Shown one piece after another: positions 1 to 12,166 of a DNA stretch of 64,000 bases. The DNA lies in NCBI GenBank assembly GCA_001600455.1, contig BCKC01000003.1:4102206-4166205 (forward strand). Direction: 5' to 3'. Each line of letters opens with the position of its first letter. The first letter of the stretch is position 1. A model generated the notes under the pieces. The model was not told where the DNA came from. It saw only the letters and a program-made list of their open reading frames with translations, and ran no database searches. The translations under genes and the position numbers were made by a program. The DNA comes from Endocalyx cinctus (taxonomy: Eukaryota > Ascomycota > Sordariomycetes > Amphisphaeriales > Apiosporaceae).

Positions 1-82
1 CAGCGAATTTACTCAACTTCACACTCATATTCGAAATTATAGAAGGAATCGAAAGAGGAGGCATAAGAGCAAAGGAATCAAG

Positions 83-2511
83 ATGGCAGGGTCTAGTTGG
101 CGGTGGTCGATACGGCGAACCGCGATATTGGCTACGGCGTTCGTAACCGGAGTACTCGGCGATGATATCTTGGTTACCAGCGGATTCACAAACTGTAACA
201 ACAACAGCGATATCAGGGTGAATAAGGTCAACATTGAGTACAACAACGCCGATAAATCGGTCTCATTCGACGTTTCCGGCACGAGCACTAAAGAACAGAA
301 CGTTACGGCTACTCTCTCCGTGACAGCCTACGGACAAGATGTCTATACCAACAGCTTCAACCCTTGTGATGCGGATACCTTTGTAGACCAGTTATGCCCA
401 GGTAAGTAATATGTGTATTATTATTTTTTCTTGTGTCTGTTTCTGGAATTTTTATATGCTAACGTAATATGTAGTTCCCATCGGCACTTTTGCTGCTAAT
501 GGCACACAAGCCATTCCCTCCGAGTATGCTGGTAAAATTCCAGCTATTGCTTTCCAAATCCCAGACATTGCCGCGATGGCAAAGTTGGAGTTAACGCCTC
601 TAGGAAGCAGCGACCCTATCGGCTGCATCGAATCCACCGTCACTAACGGAAAAACCGCCTCTGTTGCCGCCGTCTCGTACATCGCGGCCGGCCTGGCGGG
701 TGTGGCTTTATTGGTCGGTGGCGCTTCTGCTGCCGGTGCCGCGTTTTCTGGTGCCAGTGCCGCTTCTGGTGCTGGCGGAGCGGGTACTATTAGTCCTAGT
801 TTTGGCGAGGTCTTTGGTGTTTTCCAGGGGTTCGCTTTAAATGGTATGATGTCGGCTCAGCTTCCCCAGGTTTACCGGAGCTTCTCGAAGAATTTCGCCT
901 TCTCGACCGGCCTCATCCCTTGGACCAGCCTGCAGATTTCCATCGACAACTTCCGTGCCTCGACCGGCGGTGACTTGACCAAGGACAGCGTCGAGATCCT
1001 GCGTAACACTACCTTGGTCTTCCCCGACGGTTCTACGCAGAGCGGTAACGGCTCGACCACGTTCAAGCGTGCCGTCGACGCTGTTGTATCCCTCGCGCTT
1101 CGAGACATCGACACTTCGGTTAACTCGACGACTGATTCGACCGACGACAGCAGCTTCGAGACGACTATTCGAACGGCCGTCAGCGGTTTCCAAGCTTACG
1201 CTAACGAGTTGAGTGTTCCTCAGAGCAATACTTTCATGACTGTGCTTCTCGTCGTGGCTATCGTCATCGGTGTCATCGTTGTCGGTATTCTCCTCGTTAA
1301 AGTTATTCTAGAGGCTTGGGCTCTCTTCGGCACGTTTCCCCAATCTCTCACCGGTTTCCGAAAGCATTATTGGGGATCTATCGCTCGTGCCATCACTTCT
1401 CTAATCTTACTGCTATACGGCATCTGGGTTCTGTACTGTATCTTTCAGTTCACCCACGGTGACTCGTGGGCAGCTAAGACGCTAGCGGCTGTGACTCTTT
1501 TCTTGTTCACCGCCGTTCTCGCCTTCTTTGCTTGGAAAATCTCGTCTACGGCCAAGAAGCTGAAGAACGCGGAAGGCGACGCTACCGGTTTGTACGAAGA
1601 TAAGAAGATCTGGGTTAAGTACTCTCTCTTCTACGAAGCTTACAAGAAGAACTACTGGTGGCTATTCGTACCGGCCATCATCTACATGTTCTTCAAGGGC
1701 ACCGTCATCGCCGCCACCGATGGTCAGGGTATGGTGCAGACGATCGGCCTCTTGATCGTCGAAGGTTTGTTTTTAGTCGTGCTCGTATTCTTCCGCCCTT
1801 ACGAGCGTAAGTCGGGTAATGTGGTCAACATCCTGATCCAGGTTGTCCGAGTCCTCTCCGCCGTCTGTATCCTTGTTTTCGTGGAGGAGTTCAACATTCA
1901 ACAGACGACTCAGACGGTTACCGGTGTCGTCCTCATCGCGCTACAGTCCAGTCTCGCGGGACTGCTCGCCATTCTCATCTTGTGGAACGCCGTCGTGGCC
2001 TGCTGCAAGCAGAACCCCCACCGCAAGCGCAGAAAGGAAATGGGTAAGAATCGTCAATTCCAAATTCAAAAATTTCACGAATTCCTTAACATATACTAAC
2101 ATACTTCTTAAAGAAAAAATGCAACGTGACCTTGATACTCTCACGCCACTCGACGCGCGAAACTCGCTTCTCATGCTCGACCGCAAGCAAAGCACTCAGG
2201 CGAACAACACTTTCTCTATGTCCAACGTTCACGTGGTTGACGAAGACACGAAAAGAGATTCTTCGCCAGACCGCTATCTAGCGGGAGGCGCCACAGACTC
2301 GAAATTCGGATCTAACGGATACTCGTCGCTCAGCGCTCCCAACTACGCTGACCAACGACCGCTAACGCCCCATAACGGCGAAGATACCAGCCGGAGAAGC
2401 CTAATCGCCGACGCGGCTCCCATGGGTCGCGAACCGACTCTGCCGAGTCTCAATTTCGGCGGCAGCGGCGGTGGTGGGTATTCGTCGTACAGGGCACCGG
2501 GTCGGTACTGA
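83..2511 (+). CDS. FLC/TRP-like transmembrane channel protein (ML-like domain)
   Basis: Three exons by my splicing: 83-401, 475-2043 and 2114-2511, with GTAAG donors and TAG/AAG acceptors preceded by CTAAC branch sites; 761 residues. The N-terminus is a secretory signal followed by an ML-like beta-rich lumenal domain (about residues 30-180), then an Ala/Gly-rich hydrophobic segment, then a run of long hydrophobic helices (from about residue 380 of the joined protein) typical of the fungal TRP-like/flavin-carrier (FLC, Spray) family. The C-terminal tail of about 130 residues is hydrophilic, Ser/Pro/Gly-rich and probably cytosolic. Family members act in ER/vacuolar or plasma-membrane calcium homeostasis and cell-wall integrity. 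The family call rests on domain order and recognised sequence character; the transported substrate is not readable from sequence. It stands alone on this strand, convergent with the cofactor-synthesis gene to its right. Confidence 0.85.
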
Positions 2512-3118
2512 AGAGGGAGCTTCAGTAAAACCCCCCCTTTTCTTCTTCCTTGTCCCGGAGATGAGAAAGAGAAAAGAGGATAGGTGATAAATATGGTAGT
2601 ATCACCTATCTCGGTAAAGGAAAGAAACAAGGAAGGAAGAAAGTCGGAGGTATAACTGACTCTCATATTACTATATATATACCTGTTCTTTACATATCTT
2701 TAATGTGCCCACGAGAATACCTAACTAAACTTACACTAAACCACCTTCACCTTTTTTCCTTGGTCTCTAGATATAACTGTCTCTCTATTTATCCTGTATA
2801 AACACATCCTATGTCCATATCTTTTTTACAATATTCTTTTTTAACTAAACCGCTCTGCACAAGAGGACGGCGAGGCATATATTTTAACCTTATCCTGTAG
2901 GACTTAGCTAGTTTATTATTAAATAACCACATATATTACATTCTTTTTCTTGGTATTTTCTAGTTCAAGGTGTCATGTTATTTCATAACTACACGTGTCT
3001 AATGTTACTTATTAAAAATCGTGGTTTACTAACAACTTTTCAATCATGTACTAACGTCCATAATTACCTCGAGAGATAATAACCTCATCGTCGTATTAAA
3101 AAAGTCTTAACCAATTCT
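2512..3118. other. Convergent 3' spacer
   Basis: A/T-rich stretch between the 3' ends of two convergent genes. It holds short T tracts and TATATATA runs suitable for 3' processing of both transcripts. I see no coding segment. Confidence 0.6.
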
Positions 3119-5424
3119 TCACAACCCACTCCTCACACCCCCCATAAGCAAAGCCTCAACCCTCGACCCCTTCTTCAGAACCTCGGTCCCCCCCGGTAAG
3201 CGCAAAAGACAATTCGCGCCCCTCAGGCTCCCCACGCGCGAGCTCCTCTGACCCCCCGTGCTAGAAGCGACCAGCCTCCCCTCCGCATCCGCGACGACGA
3301 CGGCCCGATGATATTCGGTCCTCGACTTATCCGGGACGACGTCGTGCGCGAGCGCGACCTGGACGCGAGTCAACCCCGCGGGCTCGACGCCGCACATCTT
3401 ATGCAGGGCGGGTAAGACGAATAAGTGGAAAGTGACGACGGCCGAGGCCGGGTTTCCGGGTAGGGAGAAGATCATCTTCTTCCTGCTCGGGTCCCTCTGG
3501 CCCGTAGAAGAGTCCTTGAGGTGGGGCACGGTGGCGAACGTCGTGGGTTTTCCGGGCTTCATGGCGACGCGGCCGAAGTGGATGGTGCCGCCGAGGGCGC
3601 GCTCGATCGTCGGCTTGAGCAAATCTAACTCCCCCATGGAGACGCCGCCGCTGGTGACGACGAGGTCGACGCGGCCGAGGGCCTCCCTCAGCGTCTCCTC
3701 GAGGCTTCCGGGGCGGTCGGCGGCTATGCCGAGGTCGACGACCTCGAACCCGGATTCCCGCACGGCCGACGCGAGCGTGACGCGGTTCGTGTCGCGCACC
3801 TCGCCCAGCCTTAAATCGCCGGGACGGTCGTGCGGGACGATCTCGTCGCCCGTCGAGAGCACGCCCACCACAGGCTTGCGGTACGTCCGGACCTCGGCGA
3901 CGCCGACGGCGGCGAGCAGCCCGATCTCTCCGCCGACGGAGGATACCTGCTCGCCCTTTCCCAGGATCAGGCTCCCCGCGGCAACGTCGCTGCCGACCTC
4001 GCGGATGTTCTCGCCCGGCTTGACGCCCTCGGCGAGGATCTCGACCTCCTTCTCCTCGAGGCCGTCGGCCGACGCCGTCTTGAGGATCGTGTCCTCCACC
4101 ATGATGACCGAGGTAGCTCCGGGAGGCAGGGGGGCGCCCGTCGTGATGCGCGCGATCTCGCCTTCCTTCAACTCTTTTGTCTTCTCATTCCCATCCCCGT
4201 CGTCTTTAGAAGCGGGGGCGGCGTGCGAGGTGGACACCACGGGGAAAACGCCCCTCATGTCCCCGTCTGCGGGCGGCACGACGGCGTACCCGTCGACGAT
4301 GCTCGCCCGGAAAGCCGGTACGTTCTCGCGGGCGCGGACGTCCTCGGCGAGGACGAGGCCCGTCAGCGACGGGTCGACCTTGGACGCGACGATCTCGGGC
4401 GCGGGCGCGTGCTCGGCGATGAGCGCGAGCGCGTCGTCTACCGATAGCATCGGGTAAGGAGATTCCCGGTTTCGCCGGCTGGGTCCTAAGCTCGGGTCGT
4501 TGGATACCGGGTTCGAGGTCGTGTGTCGGACGAGGCCGCCGTGATGATCGTGTTTGTGCCCGTGCCCGTGCCCGTGACTGTGATTGTGGTTATGGCCGTG
4601 TTGATGATGGTGCGAGTGCGAATGCGAGTGTGAGTGCGCACCGCTACTACCGGCAGCAGAGCTGAAGCCCGCATCCGCCTCGAGTTTCTTGACGCCGCCC
4701 GAGTGCAGAGTTCGCGAATCCATCCCCGCGGCCTGCATGCATGCGTGAGGTAACGTCTTCAAAACGGCTTGGAGGTTCTCTTTGGCTCCTTTGGGGGACC
4801 CGGGTAGGGTGATGATGATAGATTTATTCCTTACGCCGGCAACGGGCCTGGACATCATTGCGACTACAAAGACGTAAAGCCAAAAAAATAATAATCAGAA
4901 ATTAAATCATAAAGGCAAGATGAAAAAAAAAAATCAATTCTTTACCAGCTAATGAAGCTTAATTCACTCACAAGGTGTGACGCTCAACGAAGCTGCTAAC
5001 ATGCCGTGCACCAATCCGGGCGCCGGTTTATGGAGTAATGCCGAGATGGCCTAACCACGGTGTATATATATCATTAGTTTTAAGTCAAATAAACTTATAA
5101 AAATCACAAAAAAAAAAAAAAAAAAAAAAAAAAACCACGCAACGGCATATTTACCTCCGGTGTAGAATCGGACGTGGCAAACCCGGTGCCTCCAGTCGTG
5201 AGTATAAGGTTAAACTCCTCGGCAGCGACGTCGGCCCAAAGCATGACCTGTCTCTGGATCTGGGTGACGACGTCGGACACGATCTTGGTATCGGCTAGCT
5301 CCCACTTGCCATCGCCTTCCCTCTCGAGGACATCTCCAAGGGCGGCGGCCGACGAGTCCGTAGACGGGTCTTTGGCCGCCGTCGTGGAGACTATGAGAAG
5401 AGCGACTCTAAAAGGTTTTGACAT
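3119..5424 (-). CDS. cnxE: Molybdenum cofactor synthase, gephyrin/CnxE type (MogA-MoeA fusion)
   Basis: Joined on the minus strand from exons 5424-5155, 5050-4972 and 4863-3119; 697 residues. The N-terminal MogA domain (about 5-160) adenylylates molybdopterin and shows TTGGTG and LPGSPKGAKEN. The C-terminal MoeA domain (about 215-690) inserts molybdate and shows TSGGVSMGELDLL and SLPGNPASAVV. The MogA-first order is that of fungal and animal gephyrin-like enzymes; plant Cnx1 has the opposite order. The linker (about 193-225) is extremely histidine-rich, 18 His in 32 residues with HSHSHSH and HGHGHGH runs, which may bind metal. An in-frame ATG six codons upstream (5442) is an alternative start. 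Intron 1 contains a run of about 25 A residues. A MoCo-sulfurase-like gene lies 4.6 kb away on the same strand. The symbol follows the Aspergillus nidulans orthologue. Confidence 0.93.
5109..5134. repeat. Poly(A) tract inside a cnxE intron
   Basis: A continuous run of about 25 A (plus strand) lies within the first intron of the cnxE-like gene. On the transcribed strand it gives a U-rich segment near the 5' splice site. It is prone to slippage and may vary between isolates. Confidence 0.8.
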
Positions 5425-5442
5425 ATTTGCTTTTCTTTCCAT

Positions 5443-6651
5443 CTATCACTACCCACTGCACCTTGTTTTTTTTATATATGTGTATACGAGAAGGTGAATC
5501 GTCAAACCTCCCTTCTCTTGAGCTACGACAACTTTAATAGGAGAAAGGAAACTCAAAGTTTAAGCAGTACACCAATGCGTCGCACGAAAGGATGGGTTAA
5601 TTAAAAGCACGCTGGTTTGCTGGTTTCTATAGGTATTAGACTCAAGACGGAGATAGAGGGGCAGCATGACGAAGGAGAGAAAAATAGACAGTATATACAG
5701 TGCATCCTCACTGTGTATATAATCAAGTAAGTACAGCAACGAAGTAATTGCTCTCTTCGAATAGTAACACTTTGATTCTCTATAACCACTTAACTCAGTT
5801 ATACTAAAGATGTATTTCTTTCCAATAATGTTATAGGGTTATACGAAACATTGGCCTTGGCTTATTCATAAAATACATGGAATCCCAACCTTCAAATTGC
5901 CTACCCGGTTTTCGATGCGATACGGCACTCTTTGAAAACCAAGTGAGGATCTGCGTGGATGAAGTACACCTGGTTAGATAAGTCTTCACCAAGTACCGCT
6001 TTCCAGAACCTGTCATCGTTAGAGCATCATATGGAAACGGGTTGTAAGTATCTGAAGACTCAAGCCGCAGCCACTTCTGACCAGAAATCCGAAGTTGCGG
6101 TAGTTCGGAAAACACGAAGACTTGTATACAGGTATAGTAACAAATAGAACAAATCTACATATAACTGTAGTTTTATATTACATACACGCAGCCAACCTAA
6201 GGGGAATTCGAAGGTCCAGAAGTGTGAACCTTCATCCGCAACTCGTATGGAGCGCGTGCTGGCAATCGATCTATGTAAACAACTATCCCGCCAACAGAAT
6301 AGATAGATATCGTAGTCGATTGTTGACAGTCCCCCTTTTTCATGGCCTAGTAGCACCTTTCAGTACCAGCCCGACGCGTATACGTGTCGTTGATTCGAGT
6401 TTCGAAATCCGGCGTCAGCACATGGTTGGCTTACGTTTTAGCAAGGGGGGCTCGATCATATTAATCCCTTTCCAGTCTCTTTCAATCACAATCCTAACCG
6501 AATCATACAAACAGACAAACAAACAAACAAAAAACAAAATACAATATGCCATGACGCCTTGTCTTTCCCGTATTCTATCGAAACCGGAACCGCGGATTTA
6601 ATATGCAGATGAAACGCATGTGGGTGTGTACAAGTACATAGTTATCGCCCT
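5443..6651. other. Intergenic spacer, no supported gene
   Basis: It separates the 5' end of the cnxE-like gene from the 3' end of the V-ATPase subunit f gene. Open frames of 60-160 codons occur on both strands, but none shows a domain, a credible splice pattern or the G/C-ending codons of neighbouring genes. I see nothing coding here. Confidence 0.55.
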
Positions 6652-7176
6652 CTACAACGCAATAGCGCCCCTTCGGTTTTCGCGGATATGTAGCATGCCC
6701 TGGAGGCCGCAGAAGACGAGGAAAGCCTAAGATCGTAACGCGTAAAGAATTAGCCACAACGTGTACACTGGGAGAGCTTCATCACGAATCCGTGGACACC
6801 GTAATCGTTGGTTCGTGATGAATTTCGTGACGGCATCCGTAAAAATCAGCAATTCGCATATCTACTTACAGCATACACGATAACGGCGGTAAATATGGTG
6901 CCCGCAACTGCACCGCCGTCTTTCGGGTCGCCCGTGCCGCCTACGAGTTCGTGATGGTTGTTTCGGAAGAGAGCACCGAGGATGGAGAGGATGACGATGG
7001 CGAATGCGGAGATGATGACACTATAGATTAGAAAAGGTAAAATAAGTCAATATATTGATATATCATGTTATGCTATGCAAACTCTTTTGATGGATAGTAA
7101 AGAAGACAGGGTGAAGGAGAAGAAACTGCTCGACTTACCAAGACCAAGCTTGCATCGAACTAAAGAGAGGCTTCAT
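6652..7176 (-). CDS. V-ATPase V0 subunit f (ribonuclease kappa-like), 87 aa
   Basis: Very short exons joined on the minus strand: 7176-7139, 7020-6870 and 6726-6652, all with GTAAGT donors and TAG acceptors; phases match and the frame stays open to the TAG stop. The 87-residue product has two predicted membrane helices (about 14-30 and 53-72). It carries the features I recognise from the yeast subunit f/animal RNASEK family: an initial MKPLFSSMQAW, an SAFAIVILSILG helix, the NHHELVGG...DPKDGGAVAG lumenal loop, and a second helix with FLVFCGLQ, followed by a short basic tail. The protein would sit in the V0 sector of the vacuolar proton pump. No exon is long enough to be found by simple ORF calling. 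Assignment is by recognised motif order; no alignment was run. Confidence 0.85.
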
Positions 7177-10017
7177 GCTTGCGGTTGTATTTGTGTTTTT
7201 TAGTACTCTAATAAACTCTCTCTGTTTCTAATTGTCGTATTTGACCGATCTATGATGCATAAACGATGAACTTTTTTATCGTTGAGATTCGATTTATTCG
7301 GATGGTCGACAGTGTTTGTTGACTTTACCGTCACCACAGTATAAGCTGTAATGCACTAAGTCATTAAGGGATATCGAAAGCCTCGAAAGACGCAGATCTC
7401 CACTCTTTTCCTCTCCATCGGGATCCGCTCGGAATTTCGGAAGAACCCACTCCGTTTTATTACTTGATTACATAATTGGAACATCGCAGGTCTTCTTAGT
7501 CCTCAACATCTGCTTCGTTGCCCTCTTTCAGCTCTGAATTTCTCAGCTCTCGCTCTCAAAAGAATTACGGTGACTTTTAGTTGGTAACAGGGAACAATAC
7601 TATCCAAGTGCTGGATTTACATGTGCTCCACCAAAATCTCGAAATTTCTGAATTTTGAACTCATCGTTAATCATACCGGTATCCCATTGGACTCTATCAT
7701 AGTCATGGCTTATAGAGAAGGTTACGAGTTCGTATGAATGGGTTTAACTGCCTGAAAAAGTTTCACATACGCCTTCAGAAGAACAAAAAGAAGAAGACCT
7801 TAAAAAAAATCTCATTTCGAAAAGCTTTGACTGATGTACTTCGAGAATGAGACGGAAATGGTTAAGGGTAGTGAACGACTCTGCCCTATAATGATGATCC
7901 AAGACTCGGGTCCGTCAGCCGAATATTACTCAATACTTATAAATCTACCACATGTTCTTGGCGAGAAGAATATCACGGTCGACATCTTGTCGACTTGCTA
8001 AGGAATAGTGATCGCTCCTCAGGCTATCATAGACATGATACCTGACCTCTTGAGCCAAGAGATAACGTATCTACTAACAAATATATGCAGGCGATGTTGA
8101 CGAGAGCACCTCTCATCACATAACTTCAAAAGGCTATCACTATCACGGAACTGCCTTACGAGAGAGACTCGGCTGGAACGGACGAGAGCGGGAGCGACTA
8201 GAGTCTTGGCGCCTGTATATATATGTATTACGGCCACGCTATTTCCACGCATAACCTAGTCACTATCACGTACAGGTATACACACCGGGATAACGCGCAT
8301 TTAGGAGGCGTCAAATTAACTGCATATGCGCCCACCTACCTATGCCACCGTCGCGACAGGGAAGAGGGGGGCGTGATTGTGATGAAGCCCCAGGCAACTC
8401 AGCCAAAAACGAAAGCTGACGTATTGTCCTTTCTGTTATATCAGAACGAAAGCCCCCCCTAGTACAAAGTGTTTTTTATTCTCGAAGGCCCGATCCGTTC
8501 CCATGTAGCCCTACCTCCCCCCCAAACCAATCTCCGTATAATATATAATAGGCGTTTTATGATCGTATCCTTTTTTTTTTTTTTTTGAGAAAGTAGCCGA
8601 TATGTATACTAGACAAAAAAATAGAAGAAGTTTGTTGACTCTGACATAATACTTGCTATACACCCTCTTTTCGATCTCTACGTGCCTCTCTGCCTCTCCA
8701 CTTTATATATTCCTTCAGCTTACCAACAGCTCTTTCTTTTGTTCATTCTATCGTATCACAACCAGACATATGCACGGTAGATCTCAAGCGCACACGCATA
8801 CGTCTCGTTTTCGCTCATCATACCTCAAGTATAGTATTACCCGGAGCGTCGGATCGTCGAATATTAGTATAACTCTCTTTCGGGTGATTTTCCGTCAGGT
8901 CCCATGGGTGAGATCCGCCCCTTGTCATCCACCACCGCCCTTTTTCCACTCTCGAAGAAGTACTTTATACGTAAAAGATATAATGAATCAAGCCATTGTG
9001 TATATATATCTTCGTATAGTATATATAATCTCACCTGCGTCAAGTAAGATCATGACGTGCCAAGTCTTTTGGGGGCAGGAGAGAGAAGAATCAGGCAGCT
9101 TACGTGCTTTTCGTGACTAACCCGGCACTCTGGTTATCGGGTCCGGCAGAAGAAGAAATAAAATAAAAAAACAAAAGAAGGAAAACTCGGCTGCTTCTAT
9201 TTCCGGTGATATCCTACCGGGATTGTATAAGCATATGATGAATATCTAAACAATCACATTATATGCGCAAATAAAAATCATCAAACTCACTCCTATGATG
9301 TTATCTAGGACTCATTATCTAACCTGCTGACCTTAACGTTACCTGCACTCTCGCGGCGCTGGGCCCCTTTTTTTTAAACCCATGGGGAAAAAGTTATAGA
9401 CAGGGAAGTATAAATTTTGTTATTTTTTATTATTATGAACAATTCGGATATCTCCATTTGCACGGGTTTAACGGGATTTACAGTGCAGGAAGATCACACG
9501 TGTGATGGATAGGGCTTTGCGTAACGTAACTGTTTTTTTTTTCCCGGATGCGCAATATCGATAGTCTAGACGTTCACCTTGACATTTTGCATCACACAGT
9601 GCCTTATCCGGATGATGATTCTTTTTCTCTGTTAGTTACGAGTCTTTTCTTTTATTGAATTGACAAAAATAAAAAATACGAACTCCAATGTTCCCAAACC
9701 AGGGTACCTATCCGGTAGGATCCTCTGAAAAAAAAATATTAAGCCCATAACTGAAAAAAGTAAGAAAAATAATTATCGTAGGTTAACTGGGTTGTTACAA
9801 AAAAAAAAAAAACTTGCAAAAGCCCGCCGCATGGTCATATCACAGCCCCGAATGTCGATCACTTTAATATCGTTTCTCGTTTCCCAAAACACACAAAATA
9901 TACATCCACCCCCTTACTCTTTGCCCTTGGGGTTCCTAAAATACTCAGAGTTTCGGACCCCTGAGCCACACCACCACCACCATCACCAACACCATCGCTA
10001 GAATCAATCGTAATCCC
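7177..10017. other. Gene-poor spacer of 2.8 kb
   Basis: A/T-rich DNA with homopolymer tracts (T run near 8571-8586, A runs near 9728 and 9800-9812) and scattered open frames up to 155 codons of low-complexity, unrecognisable sequence. A (CAC)n-like stretch lies near 9968-9995. The left end must hold the promoter of the subunit f gene. I could not support any gene or RNA. Confidence 0.5.
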
Positions 10018-12166
10018 TCAAGCCACGCCGTTCATACCGTAAGGAAGCAGGGGAAACGTCCTAGGCATCATCGCGTTGGCACCCAACTGCTGATGCTGCT
10101 GCTGAGGTAGAGGTGGTGGTGGTGACAATGATCCGACGCCGCGTTGTTGCTGTGGCGGTCTGTACGGAAGCGGGAGCCTGGATTTAGGGCGAGGGATTTC
10201 CCTCACATCCTGGTCCACCTCGTTGTGATCGTTATCGTCGTGTATGGGAAACGTCGCGTATTCGGACTCCGAGTCGTCTTTGAGAAGGACGTGCGGATGA
10301 TGGCTGTCTTCCACGGCGTAGAGGGTAGACGTCGAGGTCGTGGACGAGGAGCAGAATTCCTTCGGCTTGATCGAGAAGCTGGCATCGTCGGTTGATCTAC
10401 CGGTGGAAATAGGTTTCTCTACAAATGTCTCCCTGAGGAATTCGAGGAATGTGTCGATATCTTGCCGCGTGGACATGGCGCCTAAACTGGCACGGACGAT
10501 CCTGTTTCGTGGGATAAGTTCTGATATTAGTAAAGAGGTTTTCTGTAGATAGAAGTTCGAGTCGTAGAAGTATAGTAGAACATAAAAATGCATGACATAC
10601 CCAGTAGGAAGCCGGTGAATAATAGAAATGCCGTGAGAGCCGCAATGGTGACCAGACGAGAGTGCTCGCTCCGTCATCCAAGGCTCGTATCCAAGGGATG
10701 TAAAGATACCACCGGGATTACAGACACCTACGTAGACAAGTCAATATAAAGTTTTTTTTTTAAGTCAAGTTTGGTTTGAAATTACCTCCAGACCGAATAT
10801 AAATACCCGCGTCGTTAGCCAAACGCTCGACGTCCGAGTAAGGCACGTAATGGCCATCCGTCCCCACGACGTTGAAAGCAATAGCCGAACCTTGCTTCCC
10901 CGGGTCCGCGAAATCCACGCCTCCGCCGTCGTTCTCCCCGTAGACGCGACAAGCGGGACGACCGTTCCCGTGCCGCAGGGCCTTGAGCCCCGCGTGCAGG
11001 CGCGCCGTCAGGTACGAAGCGTGGGCCGAGATGCGCGCCATGGACCCGTACAGGCGGGCGTGGGCGTCGACCGCCTCGCCGAGCGCGAGGATGCTGTGAA
11101 AGGGTAAGGTCCCGTCCTCGAGACCCTCGTGCAGCCGGTACGTGGGCGCTTGCAGCCCTTTCGTCCGGTGCCAGGTCTCGCCTCCGAGGACGCTCACCAT
11201 CGACACGGTCCCGCCGCCGAAGTATCGTCTCAGCGTCAGGATGTGGCCCGACCGCCTACGCACGACCAGGGCACCGACGTCGGGAAATCCGAAGATCTTG
11301 TAGAGGGAGAGGCAGGTGAAGTCGGGGGCGCGCTCGACGTCGCCGAAGACCTTCTCCATCGGGAACGTCATCGCCAGGGCCGCCGCGTCGAATAGGGTGT
11401 ACGTGTTCTGGAGCTCTCTCGACTTTCGGGGCGCGCCGCACCACGATAAGGGGAGTCGTCTGCCCGTCATGTTGGACTGTCCCGGGTACGCGAAGAGGCC
11501 GAGGCCGGAAGGGTTTCGTCGGTTGACGAGTTCGGATACCTCTCTGGGGAAGGAAGAGGAGGTGGATGCGTGAAGCCAGCGTTCGACCTCGGCGTCGCTC
11601 TCGAAGCAGTGGGATTGGCCGCGGGTGAGCTCTCGGACGCCCACGAGGCTCGTATGCGCGTCCTTGTGGTAACCGTACCAGAAACGTCCATCTCTGGTCT
11701 TCTCGGCCAGGTCTCGAAACGAGTCGGCCACGAGCTTGACGGCCGCGGTTGCGTTGGCGACGAAGATGAGATCGTAATCTTCCGGGTCGGCTCCAAGGAA
11801 ACGTAGCGTCTTCTCGCGCACCGTGTCGACCACATCTCCTGATAACTTAGCTGGATTATTCTCCGAGTGTGGGTTGCCGTATAGGTTGAGCACCATCTTA
11901 GAAGCGAACGACTCCACTACCGACTTCGCGTAGATGGTGGCGCCGCCGTGGTCGAGGTAGACACCTATTATTTTATATACTGTCTCAGAAACAACAATCC
12001 AGAGATACGAGTAAGAGAAACACGACTAAGCTACCCTAGTCTGCGATAGTCGATAATAGTAACACGTAAATAGATGCTTACCTGAATTCATGTGAGGGTA
12101 CTCCTTCTGGCGTAGAGCCTCCACATTACGGTTGTAAGTTGGGGATGGCATCTCTAGGTAAGGCAT
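10018..12166 (-). CDS. MoCo-sulfurase-like PLP enzyme (class V aminotransferase fold), no MOSC domain
   Basis: Four exons on the minus strand: 12166-12082, 11964-10786, 10727-10601 and 10501-10018; 624 residues. The N-terminus contains YLDHGGAT, the opening motif of the NifS/class V aminotransferase fold. The presumptive PLP lysine is at about residue 251 in SLYKIFGFP. The RSGG-VCNPGG segment, rebuilt across an intron, keeps the cysteine aligned with the catalytic Cys of ABA3/HxB-type molybdenum cofactor sulfurases. After a final conserved stretch (GIVRASLGAMST) the last ~130 residues are Ser-, Pro- and Gln-rich, with no MOSC domain. Full MoCo sulfurases transfer sulfur to the cofactor of xanthine dehydrogenase and aldehyde oxidase; a truncated family member could be a cysteine desulfurase or lyase of other specificity. 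The nearby cnxE-like gene supports a link to molybdenum metabolism but does not prove it. Confidence 0.85.

Noticed and set aside
3432..4457. 341-codon plus-strand frame opposite the cnxE-like gene
   Set aside because: It is a shadow of the GC-rich MoeA coding strand.
5831..6601. Overlapping frames of 94-159 codons on both strands
   Set aside because: They overlap one another, show no recognisable motif and lack splice structure; probably chance.
8653..9120. 155-codon plus-strand frame
   Set aside because: Composition is low-complexity and A/T-rich, there is no domain, and the initiating region runs through repeats.
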